A stretch of 64,000 nucleotides of DNA from Mastigias papua. Taxonomy: Eukaryota; Cnidaria; Scyphozoa; Rhizostomeae; Mastigiidae. The DNA lies in the NCBI GenBank assembly GCA_964019165.1, contig OZ025276.1, forward strand, positions 4,215,840 to 4,279,839. Direction: 5' to 3'. Below are positions 31,990 to 44,761 of the stretch, piece after piece. Both the position numbers and the translations under genes were made by a program. Each line of letters starts with the position of its first letter. The stretch's first letter is position 1. Under the pieces are notes generated by a model, which saw nothing but the letters and a program-made list of their open reading frames with translations, was not told the origin of the DNA and ran no database searches.

Positions 31990-34240
31990 AATGAAATTTC
32001 CAGATTTGAAGTCATAACTCAAACAAATGAAGTGGCAGGAAACAAGAATTATGGAATCGTGTAAAAAATATGCAAAGTCAAACCTCTAGGCTGATTGTCA
32101 GTGCTAAAAATGAGTGTTACACAAACCTAGGGAAGAAGTTATCTAATGCCAAAATTGGAGCTAAAACTTATTGGTCATTGCATAATAAGCTTATTAATAA
32201 GAAGACATTTTCAAACATACCCCTTGTATTTGATCGTGGCTTTCTTGTTGCAACTGTGTAGGACAAAGTGAACATTTTTAATGATTATTTCGTTTCACAA
32301 TGCTGTGCAGTAACTACTGGTAGCATGATTCCTAGTTTTATATCACGTGGTCTTGTGAGGTTACAAAACATGGGAAGTGATCAGGAAAAGGTCCTAAGGC
32401 TTATTAGGTCCCTTGACATGGATAAGGCACATGGCTGTGATGATATTTCTTCTTCAATGACTAAGATATGTGATGAGTCGATAGTAGAGCCCCTATGCTT
32501 GATTTCTGAAAATTGTCTAAAATCTGGTGTTTACCCCCCTCAATGGAAAAAGGCAAACATAATTCCCATCCACAAGAAGGGTAATAGACAGAGCAAGGAA
32601 AACTATCGCCCACTTTTGCTGTTGCCACTTTTTGGAAAGTTTTTTGAAAAACTCATGTTTGGTGCAATATACAGCCATTTATGCGAAAATACCCTTTTGT
32701 TCCAACATCAATCAGGTTTTCGGCAAGGCGATTCAACAAACAATCACTTGTTGTCAATAACCAACGATATATATAAAGCTTTTGAGGAAGTACCTAGCAA
32801 AGAAATGCATGCCATCTTCCTGGATTTGTTGAAAGCTTTTGATAGAGTATGGCATAATGGTCTTATCTATAAACCGAAAGTCAATGGCATGTCTGGAAAT
32901 ATTCTCCAGCTCCTTCAAAACTTTTTAAAGGACCAACAACAACACGTAGTTTTGAATGGGACAACTTCAAAGTGGAAATCCATCTCTGCAGGGTTACCTC
33001 AAGGATCAGTCCTTGGCCTGCTGTTCTTTCTTATTTACATAAATGATATCATCAGCAATATTACGTGTGGAATCAAACTTTATGCTGATGACACATCCCT
33101 ATTCTCAGTTGTGGATGATGAAAATATTACCGCTTGTGTGTTAAATCGCAATCTTGAAAAGATAAATTTGTGGGCGTGGCAGTGGAAAATGCAGTTTAAT
33201 GCTAATAAAATGGAGGAAGTTATCTTTTCCTGTAAAAGGCTCAAAATCAAGCATCCAAAACTGAGACTAGGAAATGACGAAATTGCTTCTAAGAATGAGC
33301 ACAAGCACCTAGGACTGATTCTTGACTCAAAACTTGATGTCAAAAGTCATATAAGAGAGACTATCCTAAAGGCTCGCAAAGGGATTGGTATAATAAAATG
33401 TCTTTCAAACTACGTTTGTAGAGACGTTCTTGAGCAAATCTATAAGCTTCACATTCGACCACATTTGGATTATGGGGATATTATATACCATAAACACGAC
33501 CCTGAATTGCATCTCCACTTCACACAACAAGTAGAACAGACCCAATACTCTGCTGCTCTAGCAGTCACAGGTGCTTGGAGAGGCACAGGTAGGCAAAGGC
33601 TCTAGAAGAAATTAGGATGGGAATCCCTGTACCACCGTAGATGGTACTGAAGGTTGTGCCATTTCTATTCTCTGTGCAAAGCTAACGCACCAGACTAACC
33701 TTTACTCGGAGATTCCCCAGCAGTGAAACCTGGTTTATAATCTAAGAAACCCACATTGTTACAAACAGCCTACTGGAAGAACAATCCGGTATTCAATCTC
33801 ATATTTCCACACTACTGTATCAGAATGGAACCTGTTGGATAATATGGTACACAATTCTCCTACAATCTCTGAGTATAAAAAGAATTTCCTTGCTATCATA
33901 AGGCCAAGTAAAAATCCTACCTACAACACTTGTGGCACTTTGGATATCAGACTTCTAACCATGCTTAGGGTCGAAGTCAGTGCTTTAAATGGGCATAGAT
34001 TTAAACATAACTATGATCATTTAAGCGCAATGTGTGTCTGTGGCACCGGTAAAGAGAACAATGAGCATTTCCCCTTTTTTTCTTTACTTTTCCTTTGATG
34101 ACATAACTGTTAGTTGAATCGTAAGTGGCAATCGTGGTGAGGGCCCGGTGACCTTATGTCTTTCCTCGCTGTGAATGTCACAGTACATTGTAGTTGTAGT
34201 TATTAGTTGTAGTGTTTCTTAAATGATAAAAAAATGAAGA
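31990..34240 (+). mobile_element. CR1/L2-like LINE-2, 5'-truncated
   Basis: Plus-strand relative of LINE-1. It lacks ORF1 and the endonuclease. Frames 32070-32258, 32268-33605 and 33835-34098 cover the linker, RT and C-terminal region. The RT motifs are NYRPLLLLPLFGKFFEKL, QSGFRQGDSTNNHLLSI, IFLDLLKAFDRVWH, PQGSVLGLLFFLIYINDI and LYADDTSLF. Several stops and frameshifts (32259, 33605, about 33830) break it. The likely 3' end is near 34236, before a short A-rich ATGATAAAAAAATG stretch. Confidence 0.85.
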
Positions 34241-34811
34241 TAAGTGCAATCTAAAACAGTGAATAAATTTTGTTATCATACTGGATGACTAAATACACTT
34301 TATTCACAAAACTGTGCCTGATAGTTTGATGAATTGTGGTCTTGTTTCTAATCAAGTAGCAGCATATAAATTATATCTACTATATACATCACAGATAGCA
34401 AGATGGTGGCAAGAGCTCGATTAAAGGATTGAAAAATAGTGCAAACAACAGTTGTGCAGTCTGAAAGACGAAGGGTGTTACAACCCAAATGAGGATTGTG
34501 ACAGGTAAATAGTACAGGCCTTCCTATTTTGCCTAGAGTTTTAACAAGCACACCTTTCTCGGAAAAAGGTGTCTAATTTTCACTGTGGAATGCAGGGGTG
34601 GTCATATTCCACTGCCGACAACCGGTCTGGGCTTGTCCTAAATGTTGGTTTTTCTCTCGTCACTTTATCCCAGCAACATGGTTTTTGACACAGTCTTTTA
34701 CGACAAGTGTTTCAATAATGTATAGAATCTTCCAAGTTCTTGTATTTCTAGCTTTTAGTCATTTTTAAGAGATATGGTTGTTGTAACTACCATTCTGGAT
34801 GAAAATTTAAT
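34241..34811. other. No gene seen
   Basis: Only short frames between LINE-2 and the next coding-like segment; nothing recognised. Confidence 0.35.
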
Positions 34812-35108
34812 GTGCTGCACTTTTATGTGCACTGCAGCTACTTGGACACTGCTACTTATTTTTGGAAGATGTTGGCATACATATTTATTCCAGTGATTCA
34901 AAAGCAGCTGGATTTATTCTGGGAAACAATTTGGAACACACATGCTGAACACTTTGTCAAAGGGCATGTGGATAACGAGAAATTAATGGAGTGTGCAAGG
35001 AAATGCAGGGCACTGTTTGACAAAAGGTATCCGGATTTCAAGATCCCATTAAAAAAAGTGGAATGCCTGGCTGGACTTCAGCAGGAAACTTGGGATGCCC
35101 GAAGATGA
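34812..35108 (+). pseudogene. Possible integrase-core fragment
   Basis: The frame reads AYIFIPVIQKQLDLFWETI, then WNTHAEHFVKG. This resembles the end of integrase-core domain proteins of invertebrates and vertebrates, where a Tyr-Ile-Pro-Val-Ile-x-x-x-Leu stretch is followed by Trp-x-x-His. The likeness is short and the call is weak. It precedes a BESS-bearing fragment. Confidence 0.3.
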
Positions 35109-35317
35109 AGCTAAGACTTGATATAAGTCAATACAAACTAACTTTTCAAAGTACATTCAAAGAGCTAGGTCAGCACAGTCAGGAGATGGATGAGGTGACA
35201 TTCCAGAGGTAAAGCCAGAATTTGGAAAGTTAAAGCGGCTGATAACACACATACAGCATCAATATGGGACAACAAAATGTTAGCTTGACATCTGAATCTG
35301 TATGAAAACAGAGTGCT

Positions 35318-35867
35318 TTGTTGTCAGAACCAGGTAACGATCAGGAGGATTTAATGCAGGGTTTTGGTAGCAACCAAGAGTCGCCTCTACCCACTTCTGA
35401 AAATGAGGATGACATTAGTACAAATGACACAATGGAAGATGAGATAAAGACATTGCACTTTTGTCTACACCTCAGCAACCCATCCTGTGGAAAATCCGGC
35501 CCAAGTGTTGATTCTCCTTTGTTTTCACTAGAGAAGAAGCAAGTGGGTTGTTGAAGTGAATGTAACAATGTGCACAAAGTAAAGAGCTCAATAGTAAAAA
35601 AGAGGGCTGTGAGTAATGAAAATGTACCTGAAAAGAAATACTGTCTGGAGAAGGAAGGTACTGGAGATGATGAGCACTCCAGTAACTGCCAAGAATAATG
35701 ATGTGAAAGATGACAATACAGTGCTTTTCCTCAGCTTTGGTAGCCATTTGAAGGGACTGGAGCCTAGGTATAAGTCAGCAGCAAAGCTCCATATCATGCA
35801 AGTCCTAAATGATGTTCAATGGGCACGGTTTGACAATAGCAGTCATGTTTCAAACACAAGCTATTAG
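35318..35867 (+). pseudogene. BESS-domain fragment (MADF-type protein remnant)
   Basis: Two plus-strand frames with a break near 35554-35616. An acidic stretch (SENEDDISTNDTMEDEI) is followed by a basic one (LKRNTVWRRK) and then a BESS-like motif (VLFLSFGSHLKGLEPRYKS, then KLHIMQVLNDVQ). BESS is a protein-interaction motif found after MADF. A partial MADF-like segment may lie at 35120-35230, but it is too degraded to claim. This would be the fourth MADF/BESS remnant in the window. Confidence 0.5.
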
Positions 35868-36147
35868 AGCCATAGAGATAGGAATATAAGAAAACTAGAG
35901 TGTGCACTCCTATTGTTTGACCAAAACGTGGTTGAAGCACCCCATGTGCCATTTTGTTGGAGGTACGTTACAGATGTGACAGTTGCTACGGCTCTCCATA
36001 AGCGATCTTCCGAGAGAGCTAAACTCACCACTTTTGGGCAATAATAGTAGTTTATGTGTCTTTTGAACAATTTTATTTGCTTCTTACGATTTATGTTTGT
36101 CTGTAAGTATGGTTTTCAGATGCAATACGGTTTTGGCATGCTCGGAA

Positions 36148-39100
36148 AATGCCAAATGATTGTGTGGCTGTAAAGTGCACATGACAGAGTCATCGGGAGT
36201 ATGAAAGTAGAACAGGAGAAACTATTTCATGTCACAGGTTTGTTGAAATGCTTACAGTGAAATGGCAACAAGTATACCAAGTATTCAATTTAAATATCAT
36301 GGGAACTGTTATGCAAACAAGGAGCAAGGCAGTGAAACTTGAGCAGAAGTAGAGTGAAGAGACCTCAGTAACTATCTAGAGAGAGCAGCAGATCAAACAA
36401 AAACACTAAAGCTAGGTGCAGTTCCAACAGTATGTACAGACTATCCTAAGCACCTCCAGCCACATAAATCTTGAAAGAGAAATTGTGCAAGTATGGAAAA
36501 ACATGAAGCGAAACTGGCTTGCAGTCTAAGAAAAATAGCTAGAATTACTGCTGCTGAGCACAGCTACAATAGTACCGAGGAGAGTAGTATAGGAATAGAT
36601 ATAAATCAGGTAACAGAAAAAAACAAAGTACTTACAGTGAAAGTTAAAATATTACATTAAAATCTACGAGGACAAAGTAAAAAGATTTCCACTCTGTCTG
36701 GACTGATTCGGCATTTAAAGAGAGAAAATGAATTAAAAACTGATGTTGCAAGTGTCCTTCAGTGTGAATGTAGTGGTTTGCCATTAGAAGTAATAAAGAA
36801 TTTGTCAAAAAACCAATACAAGTCATTGCATGGGCAACACTACTCTGAGACTAAAAAACAGTTTGCAGTTACCCTATACTACCACTCTACAAAAGCCTAT
36901 GACTACGTTCGAAACCTTCTACATCTTCCACATGTATCCTCAAGTAAAAACTGGTGCTCTTCTGTGACTTGTAAGCCAAGGTTTCTCAGGGATGGTCTTG
37001 ATGAACTTGGTAAGAAACTAGCTTCAGGTGACTTAAGCAGTGACATTTCAACTGTTATTGATGGAATAGCCATTAGAAAACAGACACAATGGAGTAGGAA
37101 AGAGCAGAAATACACTGGATTTGTTGACTATGGAGGGAATGCCATTCTTGACAACAGTGAGTTGTTGGCCTCAGAGTGCTCTGCTTTATGGTTGTTGGAA
37201 TAGGTGAAACTCCATGGAAGTCCATTATCGGATATTTCCTTATCCAAAAAGTAACTGGAGAAGTGCTTGCTCAATTGGTGAGAACAGCATTGGCAATTCT
37301 AGCTAGTCGAGGCTTTCAACCATGGAACATTGTTTGGGATGGAACTTTTGTAAATCAGGAAGCAGCAAGATATCTAGGGTGCAAGTTTGGAGTGACATAT
37401 GAAAGCATAACAACTTTGTTTGCCCATCCTGCTCATGACTATGTGGTTCATGTGATCTTTGATATATGCCATATACTGAAGTTTCTATGCAATACTCTGT
37501 AAGTAGAAAAAACACTATATGACATGTCTGCCTTGCTTGGTACAAGTAGATATTTCCTACAAATAGAAATAGGGCATATTTTCAATATTCCTTTTGTGTA
37601 GGCTGCTAATATGGGAGATCCTTTTAGCTATTACTGAGCAGACTTGTTGACCTGTCATTGACCTGGACTTCTACGTTTTGAACCTTTATACAATAGAAAT
37701 GCTTTCCTGCTTTCATGCTATTATGCTGGCTCATAGCTATAAAGTCTCTGTTAGTTCGTTTTCTGGCATACACGCGCACTTAGCACTGACAAATTGTGAG
37801 AGAAAGTGATTTAGTAGCTGGCTATATATACGCTTTCAGTTTGGCCCAAAAGTTTAATGCTGTTGGCATAGGTCATCGTATATTCGTACAGGTACATGCA
37901 GGCTTTGTGGTTACGAGAACATATAGAGTGTAAGTAATATCATCTTCGTTATCTGCTCTTATACTATGTCATTTCTGTTTATTACTTTTCTTTTCAATCA
38001 AGATTATAATCACTATGCTACATTTCTCGTAATATTTAGGCCAATATTTAAGATGTTTGTCTACATAAGTAATAGTTGATTTATTAGCTGATATAATTTC
38101 TTTCATAGTGAAGCATCATTACTGATATTATCGCAGCAGCCCAAACAGCTGATGTCTTTGCTTTGTGTTTCTGCTGGATAAAGTTTTTGACTATATGTGT
38201 TCTATCAATAAGTAGTCTGGTTGTGTACTACACTTTGTCTATATCATTTCAAGTAAAACTACTTACAGGCCATTGAATATACAGGATTCATTTGCTGAAT
38301 ATACATATCATTTCATATAGCCCTTGAGTAACTTGAGCATTAAAATAGTTTTCCAAATTTCCCCTACAATCTACAACTACAATTCATTGTGGACCATTAT
38401 GTTTCAGAGCAGAATGGAAAGAAGTTAACTTTAGTCATGATGGTCAAGAGCTCAATGTGAAATGGAAATATCTTGAACACCTTAATAAATTGCAAGAAGA
38501 TGAAGGACTTGTTTTGGGTAACAAGTTGAATTTGACCCATATTCAATGGGAAATGCATAAAATGAATGTAAAATTAGCAGCACAGACCTTCAGTTCCTCA
38601 GTTGTAAATGCCCTTGAGTTCTTGTTGATTGATCTCAAGTGGTCAGAATTTCAAGGAAGTGAAGGAACAATTACCTTTATCAGATCTGTTGACATGGCTT
38701 TTGATATACTGAACTCCAGAACTCCATGAGCGAAAGGATTCAAGTCTCCACTTTCTTGAATAAACCTGGCCATGTGTGAATCACCAGTAGTAAAGACAGC
38801 CAATCAACCTCTTTCTTCATAGACACTTGGAAATAAGAAAATTATCTTCTCTAAGAGGAAAACTGGCTTCCATTGTTTTATGGTATCCATTAAGTCCATC
38901 ATTTACATCACCAGAGACTCAGTGTTCCAGCCAATAAGTCAATTGAAATATATCTTAACATACAGATTTTCACAGAATCATTTGGAGGTCTCTTTCATGC
39001 ATTCGAGGAAGGAATGGTTGGAACAATAATCCAAACTCTGAACAGTTCCAGCAATCATTGCAGAAAATGCTTTTGAATAATGCACTTAAAGCATCTCTGA

Positions 39101-39807
39101 AAGCAAATTGTGTCTAATATGATCATGGAGCCAAAACACCCTTGTTTACACTCAAGTGGTCAAGAAGGTCTTCCCCACTGAATAACAATGATTTTTAACA
39201 AATGGCAGGTGAAGAACCAGTGGTGCTACCAAGTCCAAGCTGCATGAGTGCATATTCTGACAACATTCTGTATTACCTGGCTGGGTTTGTTTGCAGACAA
39301 ATGATGTCTTCAATTACCTGTCCATACTGTGCACAAGCCATAACAAGTTGGGTACCACACCATTTAACTGACCACCAATACACCTCATCCAACACATGGG
39401 CAGAATTAACACAAAGAAAAAATAAAGGTGGATTAGTATTTGCAAGTTGTGGAATTGTCCAAGTTGTGAAGATATGTCAGCAGATGTTCAGGCAATAAGT
39501 TTTGGCCAAACAAGCTCATATTACATCGGAACAGGGAATCTGCAAAACAATTGTTCTCTCGTGTCTGAATGAAGTTTGGGACAAAACAAAAACATTGTTT
39601 CCAGATATACAGAACTATCATAATGAGCCTGATGCTCAATCTGAAACAGACAGCCATCTCATACAAATCATAAAAGAAGCTGCCAAACAGTACACAATAA
39701 TGCGCCTACAAACTTATGCCAAAGGTGTCAACCATGTCATGGTAAATATATGTAGAGCATCTGTTAGACACAAAATGATCAAATGCATTATTTTTAACAA
39801 TCAATGA
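36148..39807 (+). pseudogene. THAP9/P-element-type transposase pseudogene
   Basis: A plus-strand gene in at least six frames. A THAP-like start lies near 36148 (MPNDCVAVKCT, then a TGA). A leucine-rich coiled-coil part starts near 36690 (ISTLSGLIRHLKRENELK). The RNase-H-like transposase body starts at 36840 (YSETKKQFAVTLYYHSTKAY, then VIDGIAIRKQTQW and YTGFVDYGG). It frameshifts near 37190 to GIGETPWKSIIGYFLIQKV and VWDGTFVNQEA. A GTAAGT donor near 37500 and a TTTCAG acceptor near 38406 remove a 0.9-kb intron, and the frame goes on with HKMNVKLAAQTFSSSV, EGTITFIRSVDMAFDILNSR. The C-terminal part is at 39202-39807 (YSDNILYYLAGFVCRQMM, then KNKGGLVFASC and ASVRHKMIKCIIFNNQ). THAP9/P-element transposases cut and paste DNA; this copy is dead. 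Confidence 0.8.
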
Positions 39808-39980
39808 TTTGCAAATAGGATATTGCAGGAATAATAAAGGGGCTGTCTAGAAACAAATGAAAATGTAACGCCACAAAAATGGACATATAGATAATTTGAA
39901 AATAGATGAAATATGTTGCTAGATGGCTTAAGTAGTCAACTGTCAAAACCTAGTAATGCAATCTGAATAGGAGTGATGTC

Positions 39981-40430
39981 TAATGACGTCATAGGAGTGA
40001 GTGACATCTGGCCTTTGCAATGGACAAATCGATTAAAATTTGAGAGAGAAAGTTGTGCAAAAATGCTTGGATACCTGCGCTAGGCTTTGGGGCTTTTGGA
40101 CATTCTTCTTCATCTTCTAAAGCCCCATAGCCTAGCGCAGGTATCCGAGCATTTTTGCACAACTGTTTCTCTCAAATTTTAATCGATTTCTCCATTGCAA
40201 AGGCCGGATGTCACTCACTCCTATGACGTCATCTTCTCTTGATCCTATGCGAGCTTTTTCATCCATGCTCATCCACAATGCGGACCATGCAACCTGGATG
40301 GGGCACTGCGTTAGTCTTTCCAAGGCTAATTTGCAAATTGATGTTTACAGGGCCAGCGGGTAACTGGGGAGGGGGAGCCCTCGTCTAGCAGGCTATAAAA
40401 AAAACCGCTAGTCTCCAGTATATAAATATA
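39981..40430. repeat. Long palindrome 1
   Basis: Inverted arms of about 114 bp at 39981-40094 and 40121-40235, around a 26-nt spacer, then the outer part of the right arm to about 40430. The left outer arm is missing. Landmarks are the centre GCCTAGCGCAGGTATCC, full CRE sites ATGACGTCAT in each arm (39983-39992 and about 40223-40232), and the outer GGGGCACTGCGTTAGTC near 40305. The same family occurs at 50518 and 60405. Its right side begins a large repeat unit. Confidence 0.85.
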
Positions 40431-42303
40431 GTAGGTAAGTAGCGCAAATGGTTGTTACAATAAACTACCTAATGAAACGCATAATGTATAGTCTTCGCCA
40501 TCATTCAGTACCATCTAGGCATTAAAGTAGGCTTTATGCAATAACACTACCTCAGAATTTTATAGTCTAACCGTTCATACTTACAGTACTATTCCTTTGT
40601 AATCCTACACCATACTCAAAGGTCACAATACAATGGGTCACAATCATGTAAGTGAATGCTAAACTCTTGTCAAAAACATAAAGTTCTAACTCTTAAGAAT
40701 GAATGATAAAATTTTAGAGATTGCATCATGAAATACAATTTAAACAATAGTTTTGTGTTAGATAGGAGGGGGGCTTTATATGTCTATTCAATACAATAGA
40801 AATAAGTTGCTAGCTGTAACTAACAGACAACTTTAACAACATATCACCACATGTAGAATGATATATGAAAAGTGATAATGCTAGTGGTAACAACTGATAT
40901 CTGACAGTGATACAGGCTAGTGAACAAATCATACAGGCAGGCAATCAGGTAATATACAGCTACAACTCTGGTCTAAGGACATCAATTGGGCACACCCAGT
41001 AAACACTTACAAACTGCTTTAATATTTAGATTCAAGTAGGTTTTTTGAAATGGGAATGCCTAATGATACTGTTTAATTCAAGTGCATCAAAGCTGAAGAG
41101 TATTTCTAACAGATGGTCTAGAATATTCAACAAAGACTGCAAAGTCACAAACTGTGTATGACTGTCACATAAGCTTGTATTCATAATAATCACTTAGAGC
41201 AAGCCCCTCATAATAGTTGAGTATGAAGACTACTGTTAAGTGAGGTGGGGGCTGGATGGTGGGGCTGCAGGAATCAAATCTATACAATAAAACTGCTTGT
41301 TATCTTACACCAAGTGACCCACTAAAACTATGTTATCATGTGCAGAATGATTCATGGAACTCATTAATGATGCCTATAACAAATCATCTCAGCAAGGCAC
41401 AGATCTGGTTTGCCAGGAAAGGAACATTTAGCAGAAAAGTACCCACATACAGATCCAACCAAAATAAAACTAAAATATATAGTGAGCACAAATAGTAGAC
41501 TGTTGTAAATACACCATGTTGGACTGCTGGTAGTACATAGGAAATTAGTAAAGTACTATACTGAATAAAGCCTCATGAATAAGCTACTTAAGTGTGTTGA
41601 ATACAAAGCTAATTTAGAATACAATATCAGTGTAAATAAATCAAGAAGCAACTACCATAAAACGCATGGTACTATACACCATATTATCAGCGACTTAGTA
41701 GATAAAATATCCGTATGAGGCTTGGCACTTTTAACTATAAACACCCCAGTGATTTAGAATAAGCAGTTCATCAGCTATAGAGACTGAGAAATATGAACTG
41801 CCTCTGGAAGTTTTAGAGAGAATACACGTACTACTTTTCTCAAAATACTGCATTCTCAAAATACTGCAAGAAAAGTGAACGGGAAAGGGTAACAAAACGG
41901 TAAATTACAGGCGAAGATCAAGCGAACATGATAGGAACTCCCATGATCATATTACCCCAAGGCTGAGGCAATCCTATGGAATCTCCCTTAAAACATGGCG
42001 CTAAATCTGGTCCAGCTGGGAAAGTAGTGATCATTCTAAACAAAACAACCCCGGTAAACTAAATCGAAACCTTGTCAATGAAAGAAGCCACTTACCTCAT
42101 AGAAAAGAGACGAAATTCCACGAAGAATTGCAAGATATCCATCCACTGTGTAAACACGCCCTCAACTGCAAACTTGCGGTCTTGTGTAAATACTATTGTT
42201 CGCAAACAAAGGAGGAGAGGTTTCTGCCATCATGATCTCAAGTTGGGAATCCCCAGGCATTTCTATCTACAACCTACAACAAAATAAAGAGTGCAAGCAC
42301 ACC
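40431..42303. repeat. Large repeat unit A, left part
   Basis: Non-coding sequence homologous to 61660-63780 (unit C). Examples: TTGTAATCCTA at 40599 and 61714; GATTGCATCATGA near 40719 resembling CTTGCATCATAA near 61831; CACACCCAGTAA at 40990 and 62137; ATCATGTGCAGAATGAT at 41335 and 62481. The match runs to the BEL-2 insertion site. On the minus strand the segment 42145-42096 is a 50-nt exon-like block between a good acceptor (TTACACAG) and a good donor (ATGAG|GTAAGT). The matching block in unit C is 63621-63570. Confidence 0.75.
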
Positions 42304-42568
42304 TATTGTGAACTATGCACGATGCATGCACTGGGGGGTTCACCATGTGATCAGTGTGATGACATGGCTGTCACGTGCATACTGAGCATGCGCTCGTCCC
42401 AGTCTTTTGTTGTATATTTACCGAGTTATCCGCGATTAGTTTAGAGAATTAGAAATAGAGTAGAGAATGAGATCGGAGATTAGAGATTTACGGAATGATT
42501 TATATTACATACTTATTGCTTACTCTTGAGTTTTTCTGATATACTCTTCGCCCGCCCAAGACACAATA
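42304..42568 (+). repeat. BEL-2 5' LTR
   Basis: 265 bp, starting TATTGTGAAC and ending GACACAATA, so the ends are inverted (TATTGTG/CACAATA). It contains CACGTGCATACTGAGCATGC and a likely TATA-like TTGTATATTTACC near 42408. Matches 48455-48719. Confidence 0.92.
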
Positions 42569-42570
42569 TC

Positions 42571-42588
42571 TGGCGTCCAACATGGGGC
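42571..42588 (+). other. BEL-2 primer binding site
   Basis: TGGCGTCCAACATGGGGC, two bases after the LTR. It differs at two positions from the tRNA-Lys(CTT) complement seen in BEL-1. Confidence 0.8.
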
Positions 42589-42700
42589 TGGGCTGTCGTA
42601 GTATAGTGAAAGAATTGCTTGGAAAATCTCTCAAGAAGACAATGGAAATTCACCTTGGGAAAGGCTAAAGGCATCGCGTGGTGGAAATCGTTCAGTGGTA

Positions 42701-44761
42701 ATGAAACTTGAGAAAGAAGCTGCTTCGGTCATCGTCGATGGACGTGACAAAACTGATTCCACTGATATAGCTGACATTAATGCTCATCTCAATTCTATCA
42801 AGGCTACGTTGCGTGAGAAACTGTGATATTTAAAGGAGTTGGATGCGAAATTATTAGAGAATTGTGCTGTTGAGGGGATTGAAAAGGAGATCGAGGAAGC
42901 GACCTCCTGGGAGGCAAGAGTCTACGAAGTTCTAAGTCGAATTGAGGAATTCGCAAAGGGGAACTATTCACGGCCAAGGCCAAGCCAGCCAAGTGTGCCA
43001 GCTACGACGGTTTCAGATAGTATTGATGATGATGTGAATAGTGCTGCATATTCGCCTGCAAGGGTAGGCACACAAGATCTAGTTGTTCAGTCACCTGGAT
43101 CACAGAGTGGTGTTCCTTCGTCTCCGTCTAGGACGAGTACATCAGAGTCGAGTGGACCGCATGTTACTGGTGTAAAGCTACCGAAGATAAATCTGCCAAA
43201 GTTTAATGGGGATATTACGAGATTTAATCAGTTTTGGCAAAGCTTTGAGTGTGCCGTGCACAAAAATGACTCAGTGCCAGTTGTTAATAAACTGAATTAT
43301 TTGTTTAGTCTGCTTGAAGGACCTGCCTGCAGGGCAGTCGAAGGACTTGAGCTGCAGGAGAACAATTATGAACATGTTGTAGACATATTAAAGACACGGT
43401 TTGGTAAAAAGCAGCAAATCATTAATGCGCATATGCAGGCACTGCTAAAGCTTCAAAACCACCCAAATGCAAGTATCGAACAGTTGAGAAAGATTTATGA
43501 TCACATTAATGTTAACGTCAGAGGCCTGCAGGCATTGGGAATGGAAGCTGAGAAGTATGGAAATCTTTTGATACCGATAATCATGGCCAGAATGCCAAGA
43601 GAAATCACGATGCAAGTCGCTAGAAAAACTACCACATCTGAATGGAAGGTGGATGAGATCTTAAAGATAATCCATACAGAGCTCGAAGTGAATGAACTCA
43701 GTCTAAACATGGGTACCGTGGACAAACGGGTTCGTAGTCAAGATCCAAACCCCGCAGGATTGCAGTCTGGAACAACGAGAGCATTTGTAGCAACTAATGA
43801 AAATAGAGATTCAACAATAAAGTGTTATTTCTGCAAGGGCAACCATTACGCCTTCAAATGTGAACAAGTGACAAGTGTTGCAGAAAGGAGGAAAATCTTA
43901 CTGAAGTCGAAACGTTGTTTCATTTGTCTCAAGATTGGTCATATATCAAGGGACTGTACAAACAACAGAGTTTGTCACAAATGCAATGGGAAACACCATC
44001 AAGCCATCTGTTTTGGCAAAGCTAACAAGGAATCAACACAGTCTACCACAGCACATGATTCAGCTACTGGAAGTTCTATAACAGCAACTGCGAAAGGCAA
44101 AGGAAACGTGCTACTGCAAACGGCAACTGCATTTGTCTATGGGCATGAAAAGGAAAGAAAAGAAAGGGTTAACATTTTGTTCGACTTGGGAAGTCAACGG
44201 TCATACATAACAGAAGATTTGAAGAAAAGGCTTCAATTGGATGCTGAGAACAGTCATAACGTGCACTTGAACACCTTTGGCACTGATAAGTATAGAAATG
44301 TTAAATGTTGTAAAGTTCATTTGTTTGTTGAAGTTCTAGGCAGTTCAGATGTAGAAATTTCAGCATTTACACAGGCAGTTATTTGTTCGCCTTTGCAATC
44401 GCGCATAGATATCAGGGACTATCCGCATTTAAAGGGCATACAGCTGGCTAATCGTAGCAATGATGAGTTTATCCAAATTGACGTACTTATAGGTGCTGAC
44501 AAGTACTATGAATTTGTAGAAGGAGATGTTCTTAAGTGTAGTGGTTCGGGTATAACTGCTACAAGCAGCAAATTAGGTTGGTTATTGTCAGGCCCTGTTA
44601 CTTGTATTTCAGACAGTGAAACTGATTGCACTGATGTTGTATCGCATCTAGTTATAGAAAGGAAAGGTACATTCATGCAGACAGATTTTGCAATCGACGC
44701 CGCACAGAGAGGGCAAGACAGAGATACCACAGAAATTGTCGAGCAGGTTCTGGAAGAATGA
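42701..44761 (+). pseudogene. BEL-2 gag and protease
   Basis: The first in-frame ATG is 42701; comparison with BEL-1 suggests the natural start was upstream and is lost. A TGA at about 42824 breaks the frame early; from 42839 it is open. Gag core: LPKINLPKFNGDITRFNQF, FWQSFECAVHK, LLIPIIMARMP. Zinc knuckles: CYFCKGNHYAFKC, CFICLKIGHISRDC and CHKCNGKHHQAIC. Protease region: ILFDLGSQRSYITEDLKKR, with Asp-Leu where Asp-Ser is usual. The frame stops at 44761, one base out of phase with pol. BEL-1 and BEL-3 read through here in one frame, so this is a mutation and not a programmed shift. Confidence 0.9.

Noticed and set aside
44688..44761. Gag-pol overlap in BEL-2 as a programmed ribosomal frameshift
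   Set aside because: BEL-1 and BEL-3 read the same region in a single frame and there is no slippery heptamer. A one-base deletion is simpler.
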